A stretch of 64,000 bases of DNA from Cylindrospermum sp. FACHB-282. GTDB lineage: Bacteria > Cyanobacteriota > Cyanobacteriia > Cyanobacteriales > Nostocaceae. The position numbers and the translations under genes are program-made. Below the pieces are notes generated by a model. That model ran no database searches. It was given only the letters and a program-made list of their open reading frames with translations, and was not told where the DNA came from. This document shows, piece by piece, positions 17,969-26,183 of this stretch; within the stretch, counting starts at the first letter, position 1; every line of letters starts with the position of its first letter. Where the stretch lies: NCBI RefSeq assembly GCF_014697195.1, contig NZ_JACJRJ010000011.1:62001-126000 (forward strand), written 5' to 3'.

Positions 17969-19323
17969 ACTATCTGAAAAACTTAGAAAATCATGATTGC
18001 CTGATTGCTGATAACAGCGATAAATTTCAGCAAATAGCAGCAGAATTATATTTAGAACTAATACAGAAATCCCCACAAAAAATCATCTTAGCCGAACGCG
18101 AACCAGTGCAGTTTTTAGCAAGCTTTATCGCCGCTTGTGCCGCTAACTGCCCAGTTTTTCTTTGTAACCCCGATTGGGGAAAACAAGAATGGCAACAAGT
18201 CTTCGATTTAGTACAGCCAGATATAATTTTGGGAATGAGGAACGAGCATAATTACCAATTACCAATTACCAATTACCAATTACCAATTCCTCACAGTATC
18301 ATGATTCCCACAGGTGGCTCATCAGGACAAATTAAATTTGCCATTCATACTTGGGAAACTCTCATGGACTCAGTGCAAGGATTTACAGCATATTTCCAGC
18401 TAAAGCAAGTTAATTCTGTGTGTGTATTGCCGCTATATCACGTTAGCGGATTAATGCAATTTATGCGCTCTTTTACAACTGGTGGTAAACTAGCTATTCT
18501 CCCATTTAAATTATTAGAATCTAGTAAAATAGATAATATTCAAACCGCAGATTTTTTTATATCTTTAGTTCCAACTCAATTACAACGTTTATTAGAATCC
18601 CCAGAACTAACTCAATGGCTTAGACAATTCAAAACAGTCCTTTTAGGAGGTGCGCCAGCTTGGGAAGAACTTCTAGAAAAAGCAAGATTCCACAACATTA
18701 GATTAGCACCAACCTATGGGATGACAGAAACAGCCTCTCAAATTGCCACCCTGAAACCTGATGATTTTCTCAAAGGTAAAATTAGCAGTGGTCAAATTCT
18801 CCCCCATGCCCAAGTAACAATTCACAATCAAAAAGGTGAAATCTTACAGGCAAATCAAACAGGAAATATCACTATTAAATCTAAATCCCTAGCCCTAGGC
18901 TACTATCCGCAAATATGGCAAAATCAGAATAAATTATCAGTAGATGATATAGGATATTTAGATGAAAAAGGTTATTTAAATATTATCGGGCGTAGCAGCG
19001 ACAAAATAATTACAGGTGGAGAAAACATCTATCCCGCAGAAATTGAATTAGCAATTAGACAAACAAACATAGTTGCTGATATTTGCGTCATTGGTATCCC
19101 AGATAAACACTGGGGACAAGCCGTAACAGCGATTTATATTCCCAAAAACTCAAATACACCAACCTTAGAAATCCAAACACTACTCAAAGACAAACTCAGC
19201 AAATTCAAAATCCCTAAATACTGGATTCCCCTCCAAACCTTACCTCGTAACGCCCAAGGTAAAATCAACCGTCAGCAACTACAACAAATCGCCCAAAAAT
19301 TCCTCTCAAATCCCATCACATAA
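17953..19323 (+). CDS. menE: o-Succinylbenzoate-CoA ligase with a repeat-derived insert
   Basis: MenE is an ANL-superfamily adenylating enzyme activating o-succinylbenzoate with CoA. The motifs are intact: [14 protein letters not shown] (phosphate-binding, near residues 118-132), [35 protein letters not shown] and a final NAQGKINR with the catalytic Lys. Residues 100-113 ([14 protein letters not shown]) are translated from a heptanucleotide repeat (18251-18288) lying just before the phosphate loop. The 456-residue enzyme otherwise looks functional. Translation is coupled to menC, and the stop overlaps the convergent thioesterase gene by 8 bp. Confidence 0.92.
   Translation: MERVLDYLKNLENHDCLIADNSDKFQQIAAELYLELIQKSPQKIILAEREPVQFLASFIAACAANCPVFLCNPDWGKQEWQQVFDLVQPDIILGMRNEHNYQLPITNYQLPIPHSIMIPTGGSSGQIKFAIHTWETLMDSVQGFTAYFQLKQVNSVCVLPLYHVSGLMQFMRSFTTGGKLAILPFKLLESSKIDNIQTADFFISLVPTQLQRLLESPELTQWLRQFKTVLLGGAPAWEELLEKARFHNIRLAPTYGMTETASQIATLKPDDFLKGKISSGQILPHAQVTIHNQKGEILQANQTGNITIKSKSLALGYYPQIWQNQNKLSVDDIGYLDEKGYLNIIGRSSDKIITGGENIYPAEIELAIRQTNIVADICVIGIPDKHWGQAVTAIYIPKNSNTPTLEIQTLLKDKLSKFKIPKYWIPLQTLPRNAQGKINRQQLQQIAQKFLSNPIT
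18251..18288. repeat. Heptanucleotide tandem repeat inside the menE coding region
   Basis: Five copies of ATTACCA plus a partial unit lie within menE and are translated in frame as alternating NYQLPIT. The unit is the same as in the intergenic array at 2244-2360. Five 7-mers total 35 bp, so the open frame needs the flanking bases to compensate. Confidence 0.95.
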
Positions 19324-19765
19324 TCTCCTCCCTTAACTTTCTTCTCTCCGCGCCCTCTGCGTCTCTGCGGTTCGTTTCCAACCACTGACTAATATCATCA
19401 GGCAATTCTTGCTTAGTTCTAGTACCCGCATCAATACAAACGTGTCTAGTAATTGCCTTAGCCACTACAAACTCATCCACTGTAATTTCATAGGCAATTT
19501 CAAACTTACAAACCCCTAACTTTTGGAGTAATAAACTAACTACCAAATTATCTCCACAAAACATCGGGCGAAAGAAATCTACATTAGCCTGAACAACAGG
19601 AAAAGCCACAGATGGATTAGTAAAAAACTCTTTGAGATTAATACCAGATACCCCTAAAGAGGCTTCATAGGCTTCATGACAAATGCTCAAAACATTAGCA
19701 AAATAAACTACCCCAGCAGCATCAGTATCTTGAAAGTGTACGGTGCGGTTATATGTAAAAACCAT
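19316..19765 (-). CDS. menI: 1,4-dihydroxy-2-naphthoyl-CoA thioesterase
   Basis: This 149-residue hotdog-fold protein carries the 4HBT signature [13 protein letters not shown] near residues 12-24 with the catalytic Asp, and matches the cyanobacterial DHNA-CoA hydrolase family. It releases DHNA for MenA, and lies convergent to and slightly overlapping menE, which supports the role. The last 18 or so residues ([19 protein letters not shown]) are encoded by a GCAGAG-type dispersed repeat. They extend beyond the usual domain end. The gene symbol follows the general name for this function. Confidence 0.88.
   Translation of the reverse strand: MVFTYNRTVHFQDTDAAGVVYFANVLSICHEAYEASLGVSGINLKEFFTNPSVAFPVVQANVDFFRPMFCGDNLVVSLLLQKLGVCKFEIAYEITVDEFVVAKAITRHVCIDAGTRTKQELPDDISQWLETNRRDAEGAERRKLREEIM
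19344..19372. repeat. GCAGAG-type dispersed repeat forming the thioesterase C-terminus
   Basis: On the minus strand the segment reads as GCAGAGACGCAGAGGGCGCG, the same word family as at 1338-1383. It is translated as [10 protein letters not shown] at the end of the thioesterase. Confidence 0.6.
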
Positions 19766-19917
19766 TTTGCAAAATTTCCAAATTCAAACAAAAAACAGGT
19801 AAAATGCTTGCTCTAATTTTACCAATAATCATAATCAGTTTAAAGAGATATATGTTCATAACTAGGATTGAGTAGCTGTAGAATTATCAAAAATTGGAGG
19901 ATCAGAGTTCTATACTT

Positions 19918-20179
19918 CTATCCACCACGCAGCAACTTGTCATACTCCGCGTGTGAACCAATCCAAAACCAGGCAAAATCACCATCCTCCTCTACCGCAA
20001 GCGCCCGATAGTGTATACCAACACGTACTGACCAAACCTGACCTATTTTTTTGAAATGTAATGATGGATTGTCTGGGATCTGCCCTAAGCAACTCATAAC
20101 AGCGATTTGCAAGTTCTTGAATATCACTCGGTAACTGGCGATAATAATACCAAAAATCCGGGGTTGCTTGATGTCTCAC
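19918..20179 (-). pseudogene. RelE/ParE-type toxin gene with a single-base frameshift
   Basis: The first frame from ATG 20179 reads MRHQATPDFWYYYRQLPSDI through ELLRADP. The rest of the family pattern continues in another frame as NPSLHFKKIG, WSVRVGIHYRALAVEE and WFWIGSHAEYDKLL, ending at 19918. Joining at about 20074, where one extra base on the minus strand separates GATCCC from GACAAT, restores a normal toxin of about 86 residues. The C-terminal FWIGSHxEYD motif is typical of RelE-like cytotoxic translational repressors. The start overlaps the antitoxin stop (ATGA). It may be inactivated, or the extra base may be a sequencing error. Confidence 0.75.
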
Positions 20180-20376
20180 AGGTCAGTACAACGCCCTTCT
20201 CTCAAATCTTTGAGTGCTTTCTTAGCCAGCTTCTCTAAGCGACCTGCTGCTACATCTTCCTCAATCTGCTGATCCCAAACTGCTGCATCGAATTCTGCAA
20301 ACCAGGCACGAAAAGCAGCAAGTTCCTCTGGTGAAAGTTGACTAACAGCGCGTTCGATTTCGTTGAGGGTACTCAT
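20176..20376 (-). CDS. Type II antitoxin of the RelE-like pair
   Basis: The 66-residue protein opens MSTLNEIERAVSQLSPEEL and contains an AAFRAWFAEFDAAVWDQQIE segment and a DLREGR tail. This is the pattern of small antitoxins that precede RelE-like toxins in cyanobacteria. It is intact although the toxin frame is broken. The stop/start overlap with the toxin (20176-20179) indicates one operon, which such antitoxins usually autoregulate. The gap upstream holds a palindrome at 20432-20474. Confidence 0.75.
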   Translation of the reverse strand: MSTLNEIERAVSQLSPEELAAFRAWFAEFDAAVWDQQIEEDVAAGRLEKLAKKALKDLREGRCTDL

Positions 20377-20431
20377 ATCTATGGAGACTAAGCTTTATAC
20401 TTTCTAACTCAACTATACAAGAACTGCCGAT

Positions 20432-20474
20432 GGTGGGGCGTAACTAGAAGATTAGCGATGGGCTACACCCCACC
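20432..20474. repeat. Inverted repeat GGTGGGG...CCCCACC upstream of the antitoxin
   Basis: The arms GGTGGGG (20432-20438) and CCCCACC (20468-20474), extended by GTA/TAC, form a hairpin with a loop of about 20 nt. It lies between the divergent antitoxin and Uma2 genes. It may be a dispersed repeat rather than an operator. Confidence 0.55.
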
Positions 20475-20582
20475 GCAGGTGAACCCACTCTTGGTACGTT
20501 TTACGTTCTATCTTCATACAAACATGAGTTTGTCAAATTGATAGTACAATTGTAGTATAAAATAACAAGTATGGACTAAGTT

Positions 20583-21218
20583 ATGACTCAAGCCTTAACG
20601 AAACCGATAACCTTTAATGAATTTATTGCTTGGTATCCAGAGAATACGGGACAACGCTATGAACTACATGATGGGGAAATTGTAGAAAAGCCTAAGCCAA
20701 CTGGTAAAGATTCAAAAATAGCTGGGTTTATCTCTGGCAAGCTATTTATAGAAATTGAACGCTTGCAACTGCCTTACTTTATCCCAAAAGAATGCGTCAT
20801 TAAGCCAGCGCAAGAGTCAGGATATGAGCCAGATGTAATTATTTTAGATGGGCAAAAAGTTGACAGGGTAGAACCTCGATGGGAGAGGGAATCTATCATT
20901 ACATTAGGAACATCTATTCCTTTAGTTGTAGAGATTGTTTCCACCAATTGGGAAGATGACTACGCCAGAAAATTGGAAGATTACGAGTTATTGGGTATTC
21001 AAGAATATTGGATTGCAGATTATTTGGCATTGGGTGGTAGAAAATTTATCGGCAATCCCAAACAACCAACTTTCTCTGTTTACTCATTATTTGATGGTGA
21101 GTATCAGGTTAGCCAATTTAGAGGTGATGACAGAATAATATCACCCACTTTCCCAGAATTGAGTTTAACGGCTAGACAAATTTTTCAAGCGGGTGAACTT
21201 AAGTCCGCCTCAGAATGA
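20583..21218 (+). CDS. Uma2-family putative endonuclease (DUF820)
   Basis: This 211-residue protein is a Uma2/DUF820 member with the PD-(D/E)xK-like fold. Recognisable parts are the N-terminal FNEFIAWYPEN, the RYELHDGEIVE strand, the EPDVIILDG metal-binding strand, VVEIVSTNWEDDY and IQEYWIADY. Members are hugely expanded in cyanobacteria and their role is unresolved. A paralog lies convergent downstream at 21338-21958 and shares most motifs. Confidence 0.88.
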   Translation: MTQALTKPITFNEFIAWYPENTGQRYELHDGEIVEKPKPTGKDSKIAGFISGKLFIEIERLQLPYFIPKECVIKPAQESGYEPDVIILDGQKVDRVEPRWERESIITLGTSIPLVVEIVSTNWEDDYARKLEDYELLGIQEYWIADYLALGGRKFIGNPKQPTFSVYSLFDGEYQVSQFRGDDRIISPTFPELSLTARQIFQAGELKSASE

Positions 21219-21272
21219 ATTCTGATTCTAATAGCACTCATTCGTTTTAACGACGACTAAAAATAAATTTCT

Positions 21273-21322
21273 AGTCCGTTTTAACGGACTTTAGTTATTA
21301 GCCCTGAACTTTAGTTCTGGGC
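21273..21322. terminator. Two hairpins between the convergent Uma2 genes
   Basis: The first palindrome is AGTCCGTT/AACGGACT (21273-21290). The second is GCCC-GAAC/GTTC-GGGC (21301-21322). Both belong to a common Nostoc style of small palindromic repeat and sit where a bidirectional terminator would be expected. Neither is followed by a long T-run, so termination is only likely. Confidence 0.5.
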
Positions 21323-21337
21323 GGGGTATGTCTAAAA

Positions 21338-21958
21338 CTAAATCGTGATCCCAGCCCGAAAAATCTCTTCAGCAGTCAAACTCAACCCTGGAAAAGTTGG
21401 TGATATTATCTGGTCATTACCCCTAAACAGACTAACTTGGTATTCACCCTCAATAAAAGAATAAATTGATATAGTTGGCTGTTTGGGATTACCGATGAAG
21501 CGCCTACCGCCCAATGCCAAATAATCAACAATCCAGTATTCAGGGATACCTATTTCCTCATAGTCATTCACCTTAGTTAAGTAATCAGTTCTCCAGTTAG
21601 TGCTGACAACCTCAACTACCAAAGGAACTGATGCCGCTTGGCTAACTGTAGATCCTTTCTTCCAAAACGGTTCGTTAACCAAGTTGGAGCGATTTAATAG
21701 CAGCACATCTGGTGAATAAGCAGAGTCTGCTTCAGGGGGTTTAACAAATGCGGTTTTAGGAATGATGTAGGGTAGATTAAGTCGGCTGAACTCTAATGTG
21801 ATTTTTGTAGCCAAAAATCCAACAATCTCTTCATGATCTCCTACTGGTGGTGTCATTTCAACAATTACCCCATCGTGCAGTTCGTAGCGTACCCCTGTCT
21901 CAGGATACCAGTCTATAAATTCTGCAAAGGTTACTGGTTTTGTTAAGGCTTGAACCAT
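21338..21958 (-). CDS. Uma2-family putative endonuclease (DUF820), second copy
   Basis: The 206-residue protein shares with its neighbour at 20583 the motifs FAEFIDWYPETG, RYELHDGVIVE, YSPDVLLLN, VVEVVSTNWRTDY, IPEYWIVDYLALGGRRF and a very similar C-terminus (EYQVSLFRG). The two are clearly paralogs in convergent orientation, although the N-terminal thirds and the middle have diverged. An element with nested repeats lies directly upstream. Function is not established for the family. Confidence 0.88.
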   Translation of the reverse strand: MVQALTKPVTFAEFIDWYPETGVRYELHDGVIVEMTPPVGDHEEIVGFLATKITLEFSRLNLPYIIPKTAFVKPPEADSAYSPDVLLLNRSNLVNEPFWKKGSTVSQAASVPLVVEVVSTNWRTDYLTKVNDYEEIGIPEYWIVDYLALGGRRFIGNPKQPTISIYSFIEGEYQVSLFRGNDQIISPTFPGLSLTAEEIFRAGITI

Positions 21959-22013
21959 AATTCACCTCTCTCGGTGGCTGCTATTAAGTAGAGGAACGTA
22001 AATAATTAAAGGT

Positions 22014-22120
22014 TTGTAGTGAGGGCTTTAGCCCTCTCTATCTCCTGTAGTAGACGCTAGGCGGTAAGCGCAGCTATGCCCGGAGGGCTTTACAAAGTAG
22101 GACTGAAGCCCTCACTACAA
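22014..22120. mobile_element. MITE-like palindromic element
   Basis: The 107-bp unit is bounded by TTGTAGTGAGGGCTTTAG and its near-perfect complement ending ACTACAA. The centre holds a GACGCTAGGCGGTAAGCGC segment. The same arms occur in part at 6633-6690 and 11383-11404. There is no coding capacity. It lies in the 368-bp gap between the Uma2 gene and the HopA1-like gene. The rest of that gap (22121-22326) shows nothing I recognise. Confidence 0.65.
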
Positions 22121-22326
22121 GCTAATTTCAACTTTTGTTACTTTACTTAACATAGTTTGATTTCTTTTCGCCTACTTACTTATTGTAAGTCCTTTCCGTT
22201 AGGCGCTGTTTGAGTTTTAGCAGTATATCATTTCTCTACTATACCAGCCTTTTTGTGTCTCCCAATGACAGAAGAATCAGCCACCCAGAAATGTTGTTAA
22301 CGCTAACTGTCCAGACTTTTAGATTG

Positions 22327-23418
22327 CTACTCAATTAAGGGGTTATATATATCCTCAGAACTGGGATTGAGGTAGGGACGTTGGACATCAATTAAGTGTT
22401 GTGCAAAGTGTTGATCAATAGTCCGCATCCGTTCTTCAAGAGCATTTTTACCTTTTTGCCAAGCTTCTAACAAAGCATTAGCGACAATTTGGCAACGGTT
22501 CATCCCAAAACTTTCTTCTGTGGCAAATTTTTGGTTTGGTTCTTCAGCTAAACTCAATCCTGGGGCTAAAAACTTGGTAAATAGGGGGATTTCCGGCTGA
22601 AAATGAGATTGATGTTCTAGATAAACAACTTGAAGGATTTTGCGAATAGCTGGATAGTCGTGACGTTCAAAATGGAGAATCCCTGAATCGTAGCGTCCAT
22701 AAGCAGCGGGATTGTAGAGAACCTGAAAGCTGAAGGGAATAGAGGCGGCGTTTAGTTGCAGTGTTAAGCTATCCATGAGTGCGATCGCACCAGCAGGGGT
22801 AAAATTAAAGTAAATTCGCCCTAATTCTAAATTCCCGTCTGTTTTACCCAGGCGTTCCTGTCCAATATTGCTAGCTGCAACATAACAGCCATTGTACAGT
22901 CGATTTTTGGGCATCCAAATTGCAATCAATTCACCCACCTTGGCAGATTTTTTACTAGATTTGAGATGACATTCTGGCTCAACATACAATGTCAAATCGC
23001 CTTTAGTCACCGCCATACTACCATCAGGTTCTAACCGCAACACCTGCCAACTAGAATCATAGTAACCAGCGCCGTGATTGCAATTATGAAGTTGCTCATA
23101 AAATTCCCAATCAATCCCCAAGCTGGAATTATTTTCTAAGCTTTGGTGTGGCAAACAATTAGACTGATCACCATTTACAGCTAAAGTAGTTTGCAAGGAA
23201 CCATTGTAATAGATCCCATAAAGGAAATTTCTCAGTAATAGAGTCAAATACTTATGTTGTAAAGCTGCCGAATTTTGCTGAAATCTGTCTGCTACTTTAG
23301 TCGGCAGGGCAAAAGGTTGATAATTGGGATGATAGATACAAAAGTTTGACTCAATCTGGATATTACTGGCAATGTCGGACAAAGAATTAAGCAGTTGCTT
23401 GGTAGAATAATCTAGCAT
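22327..23418 (-). CDS. HopA1-like family protein, candidate RiPP phospho-Ser/Thr lyase
   Basis: The 363-residue protein resembles the HopA1-like family (named after a Pseudomonas effector, but widespread in non-pathogens). Supporting segments are FLYGIYYNGS near residue 67, the ELIAIWMPKNRL-type strand, GRIYFNFTPAGAIALM, FSFQVLYNPAAYGRYDSGIL and FGMNRCQIVANAL near the end. HopA1-like proteins act as lyases beside APH-fold kinases in class V lanthipeptide (LxmY-LxmK) and thioamitide (TvaD-TvaC) pathways. The adjacent upstream gene here is just such a kinase. Active-site residues were not verified by alignment. Confidence 0.72.
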   Translation of the reverse strand: MLDYSTKQLLNSLSDIASNIQIESNFCIYHPNYQPFALPTKVADRFQQNSAALQHKYLTLLLRNFLYGIYYNGSLQTTLAVNGDQSNCLPHQSLENNSSLGIDWEFYEQLHNCNHGAGYYDSSWQVLRLEPDGSMAVTKGDLTLYVEPECHLKSSKKSAKVGELIAIWMPKNRLYNGCYVAASNIGQERLGKTDGNLELGRIYFNFTPAGAIALMDSLTLQLNAASIPFSFQVLYNPAAYGRYDSGILHFERHDYPAIRKILQVVYLEHQSHFQPEIPLFTKFLAPGLSLAEEPNQKFATEESFGMNRCQIVANALLEAWQKGKNALEERMRTIDQHFAQHLIDVQRPYLNPSSEDIYNPLIE

Positions 23419-23564
23419 TAATCAATTCACAAATCAAGATTCAGGATGATAAAATTACTAGCGAGCAAACATTATGCTTGTTTACTAGGCTGCTTGCAAA
23501 AAAAAGTGAAATTGCCTATTCAAGTCAGAGGCATTTATTTATCTCAAATTTAAATTTATACATA

Positions 23565-24803
23565 TTAACAACCACGCAGACGGGTTTTTTCGTAATAAAT
23601 CCGAAGCAATTGTTGCTCCCTTTCAGGCTCAGGAAGTTTGTGTAATTTCACCACAGGTTGGATAAGTTCTGACTCAGATATTCCCAAAATAGTCAGTAAG
23701 GCTTGCTCAGGCATAGTCAATAAAGTTTTGGCAACTTTGAGCATACAAAGCTCGCGATTATCAAAGTATTTACGGCACTTAATCATGTCCTGAATTTGAT
23801 GAATGAGTGCCAACCCTGCAAACTGGACAACGCGCAAAATAAAATCTTGGCGGTACTCTAAAATCATGGGGAAAGCATGGAGATAAGCCTGAATCAAAGC
23901 CACTATCAAAGGTTGAATAACCTCTAGGGGAGTTACTGCCAGACGCAGAGATTCTTCTAACTCAATGGTGGGATCTACAATCAGACTCGAAAGCCAAATT
24001 TTTAAATAGCTTGCCACGAGAGTTCCCAAATCAAAAGCTGGATCTCCCCAACTACAAGCTTCCCAATCAATCAGCCGGATTAAGCAATTATCTAGCTGTT
24101 GCCACCGGGAATGAACTAAAATATTATTTAACTGCAAGTCATTGTGAGTTAAGCAGCAAGGTTTCCATTCATAAGACAAGTCTGCAATTGCTGATTCCAA
24201 ACTTTCGTGGCGCTGATAGAAAGTATAGAATTTCAGGGCATCGGTGGGAACTATGCCAAAAATGTCTGGGCCAATTGAGTTTATCCCTTGGGCTGGGTTG
24301 TAGAAGCTATAGCGAAACTGTCCTTCGGGAGCAGTTGCCATAAAATCACGATACTCTCGACGCTGGAAGGTAGTACGATGTAATCCCGCCAATGTAGTGC
24401 CAATAACAGCAGCTATCGATTCTGGGAAAATCTCGGTTTTTTCGTAAAAGCTCCCCAGTTCTATGTATTCAGTCAGGTAACTGCGGACAAGGATGGAGTT
24501 TTCCTCATCAAAATGTAGCACCAATGAGGCGATCGCAGAAATGTTGCCAAGAACTGGAAACTGCTGTAGTAATTGCTGAAACAGCCACTCATTAAAAAAC
24601 TCATGGGGAGTTCCATCATTATTAATGTTACGTTCTTGTTTAACCAGCAGTTTACGATTACCTGCCAAAGTCACCAGTAAATTGAGATTTTTATTACCGC
24701 TTTCTGGCAACTCAGATTCATAAGATGCGCCATCTTCTGAGCTACACAGACCTGCATCTTGCAGATACTGGATAACATTGTGAGAAGACAGTGATAATAA
24801 CAT
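23565..24803 (-). CDS. APH-fold phosphotransferase, candidate RiPP Ser/Thr kinase
   Basis: The 412-residue protein has an aminoglycoside-phosphotransferase/choline-kinase fold. It shows a likely ATP-binding Lys in LLVKQER (Lys55), the Brenner motif HNDLQLNN (His220, Asp222, Asn227) and the metal-binding LIDWEACSWGDPAFDLG (Asp246, Asp254). The next gene on the same strand, 146 bp downstream, is HopA1-like, and the two probably form an operon. In lexapeptide- and thioviridamide-type RiPP clusters this pairing phosphorylates then eliminates Ser/Thr side chains. Drug resistance is a less likely alternative given the partner. Confidence 0.8.
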   Translation of the reverse strand: MLLSLSSHNVIQYLQDAGLCSSEDGASYESELPESGNKNLNLLVTLAGNRKLLVKQERNINNDGTPHEFFNEWLFQQLLQQFPVLGNISAIASLVLHFDEENSILVRSYLTEYIELGSFYEKTEIFPESIAAVIGTTLAGLHRTTFQRREYRDFMATAPEGQFRYSFYNPAQGINSIGPDIFGIVPTDALKFYTFYQRHESLESAIADLSYEWKPCCLTHNDLQLNNILVHSRWQQLDNCLIRLIDWEACSWGDPAFDLGTLVASYLKIWLSSLIVDPTIELEESLRLAVTPLEVIQPLIVALIQAYLHAFPMILEYRQDFILRVVQFAGLALIHQIQDMIKCRKYFDNRELCMLKVAKTLLTMPEQALLTILGISESELIQPVVKLHKLPEPEREQQLLRIYYEKTRLRGC

Positions 24804-25773
24804 GTATTATTTCCTAGTTCCTTAAATTGCTGAGAGAATCACCTATGTCAGGATTGACTTAGCCTTAGCAGTTTTCGGTAGATACCAACAATAGTACGAA
24901 TATCAATAATGATTGGTACTATCTACTAATATCCCATTTGCACCAGAAAAACTTGCCAATATGGCAATATAGCCTTGAATATTCCTTTAATATCTGTTGA
25001 AGCTCACATAAAGTGTTTACATCTTTGAGATGATTAACTCCGATACAAGCAATCTCTTGTAGTTAATCTTTTTGATGCAGTTCCGCCTTCCAGTTTATGG
25101 GGTTTCATTAAAGTTATCCTTTCATTGGCGGTTCCTGATCCAAAATCTACTCGTTAGATGGGTAAACTCGGTGCGCCGCGCGGCATCACCCAAGATATTC
25201 TGTGAAAACGAGATTTTCAAGCCGCTTTCCTTGCATTGGCTGACCAATTTTGTCCAGGTTTTTCCCAAGGGAATCAACATAATTAGCGCAGCGTGGCAGA
25301 AATAATTATCCAGTAGAAAAAAGTTAAAAAGTTAATCCTAGAAGCTTGATTTTTTGCCTTCTACCTCCTGCCTTCATCCACTCGTAATCTTGTTTGCTCT
25401 CTTTGCAGTCATTTATCAATCTAGGATGTTTACTTCTCTTGATATAATTGAGGAAAATATAGTACCCATAACAACTATCTCATCCTGACACCAGCATCGA
25501 ATCTCAAAAATACTTCGCTGAAATCAGCATGACATTCAACATTAATATCTTTATTTATCATCACAAAACCAAGATAACAGGACATTTTAGGCAGGTAGAG
25601 AAGAATTTTTTGGCTCAGATGCTCATCATCAATGCCTAAAAACCTCAGTATCACCTAGGTTTTGTCACCGCCACCTTTCAACCTCCTTGCTCCTTGCCTG
25701 CGGTAATATAAATGTACTAATATAATTACTTAAGGCAGAGAGAGTTATGCTATGTCAAAAAAACAGGAGGATA
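24804..25773. other. Long 970-bp gap upstream of the kinase/HopA1-like pair
   Basis: This is the largest gene-poor stretch. It holds an inverted repeat (ATAGTAC...GTACTAT, about 24892-24922), the 24-residue ORF described separately, and a 53-residue minus-strand frame (about 25118-25280, MLIPLGKTWTKLVSQCKESG and on). A plus-strand frame at about 25040-25290 is interrupted by two stops (it includes MGKLGAPRGITQDIL). None is a recognised family. The remainder from 25300 to 25773 is AT-rich with no structure I can name. Confidence 0.4.
25034..25108 (-). CDS. Possible 24-residue peptide upstream of the kinase/HopA1-like pair
   Basis: The ATG at 25106-25108 is preceded on the minus strand by AAAGGA with an 8-nt spacer, a strong ribosome-binding site. 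The peptide starts MKPHKLEGGTASKRLTTRD and ends CLYRS, so it has several Ser/Thr, one Cys and a leader-like EGG. It lies on the same strand as, and 230 bp upstream of, the kinase gene. Its short length makes chance likely. It is offered only as a precursor candidate. Confidence 0.2.
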   Translation of the reverse strand: MKPHKLEGGTASKRLTTRDCLYRS

Positions 25774-26094
25774 CTACCTGAAGACCAAAATTTGATTCAC
25801 CATCGCTGCCAGTGCCAGCATACCCAAAATAATCATCAATCCCCCAGGCATAAATTTGCGTGTTTTAGCCAATCTAAACGCAAAGAAAATTACCAAAATA
25901 GCAGTAACCAAAGCTGCTAAGATCAAAGCCCAGGTTTGTCCTTGGAATTGCAAGTAAGCAGCAAAAATGAGTAATAAACCGCTAATGCTACCACTCACCA
26001 GCGAAACCTTGCTATTAGCTTGAATGTAGCCAATAATGCCACCAACTATAGCTAAAATACCGTAAACAAGGGCAGCGATTATACCTAAATTCAT
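25774..26094 (-). CDS. TMEM14-family small membrane protein
   Basis: The 106-residue protein has four hydrophobic helices. The first contains GGIIGYIQANSKVSLVSG, the usual GG-x-x-GY-x-x-x-S-x-x-SL pattern of the TMEM14/UPF0136 family, and the rest fits its size and topology. Plant members export fatty acids from plastids (FAX proteins), while the role in cyanobacteria is not settled. It is divergent from the DUF815 ATPase gene, with an 89-bp shared gap. Confidence 0.82.
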   Translation of the reverse strand: MNLGIIAALVYGILAIVGGIIGYIQANSKVSLVSGSISGLLLIFAAYLQFQGQTWALILAALVTAILVIFFAFRLAKTRKFMPGGLMIILGMLALAAMVNQILVFR

Positions 26095-26183
26095 TTGTTA
26101 ACACCTGTGTAGATTTTCATTTTACTGCCAGTGTCAGCAGACAATTTACCATAGCTTAGTAGCTCTCATCACCCAGTTGATTG

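Noticed and set aside
23565-24803. Aminoglycoside resistance gene
   Set aside because: The APH fold is shared by many small-molecule and peptide kinases, and the HopA1-like neighbour points to a RiPP-type role. Nothing indicates drug resistance.
25072-25305. 77-residue plus-strand open frame in the gap before the TMEM14 gene
   Set aside because: Basic, aromatic-rich translation without motifs or ribosome-binding site. It conflicts with two other weak frames in the same DNA.
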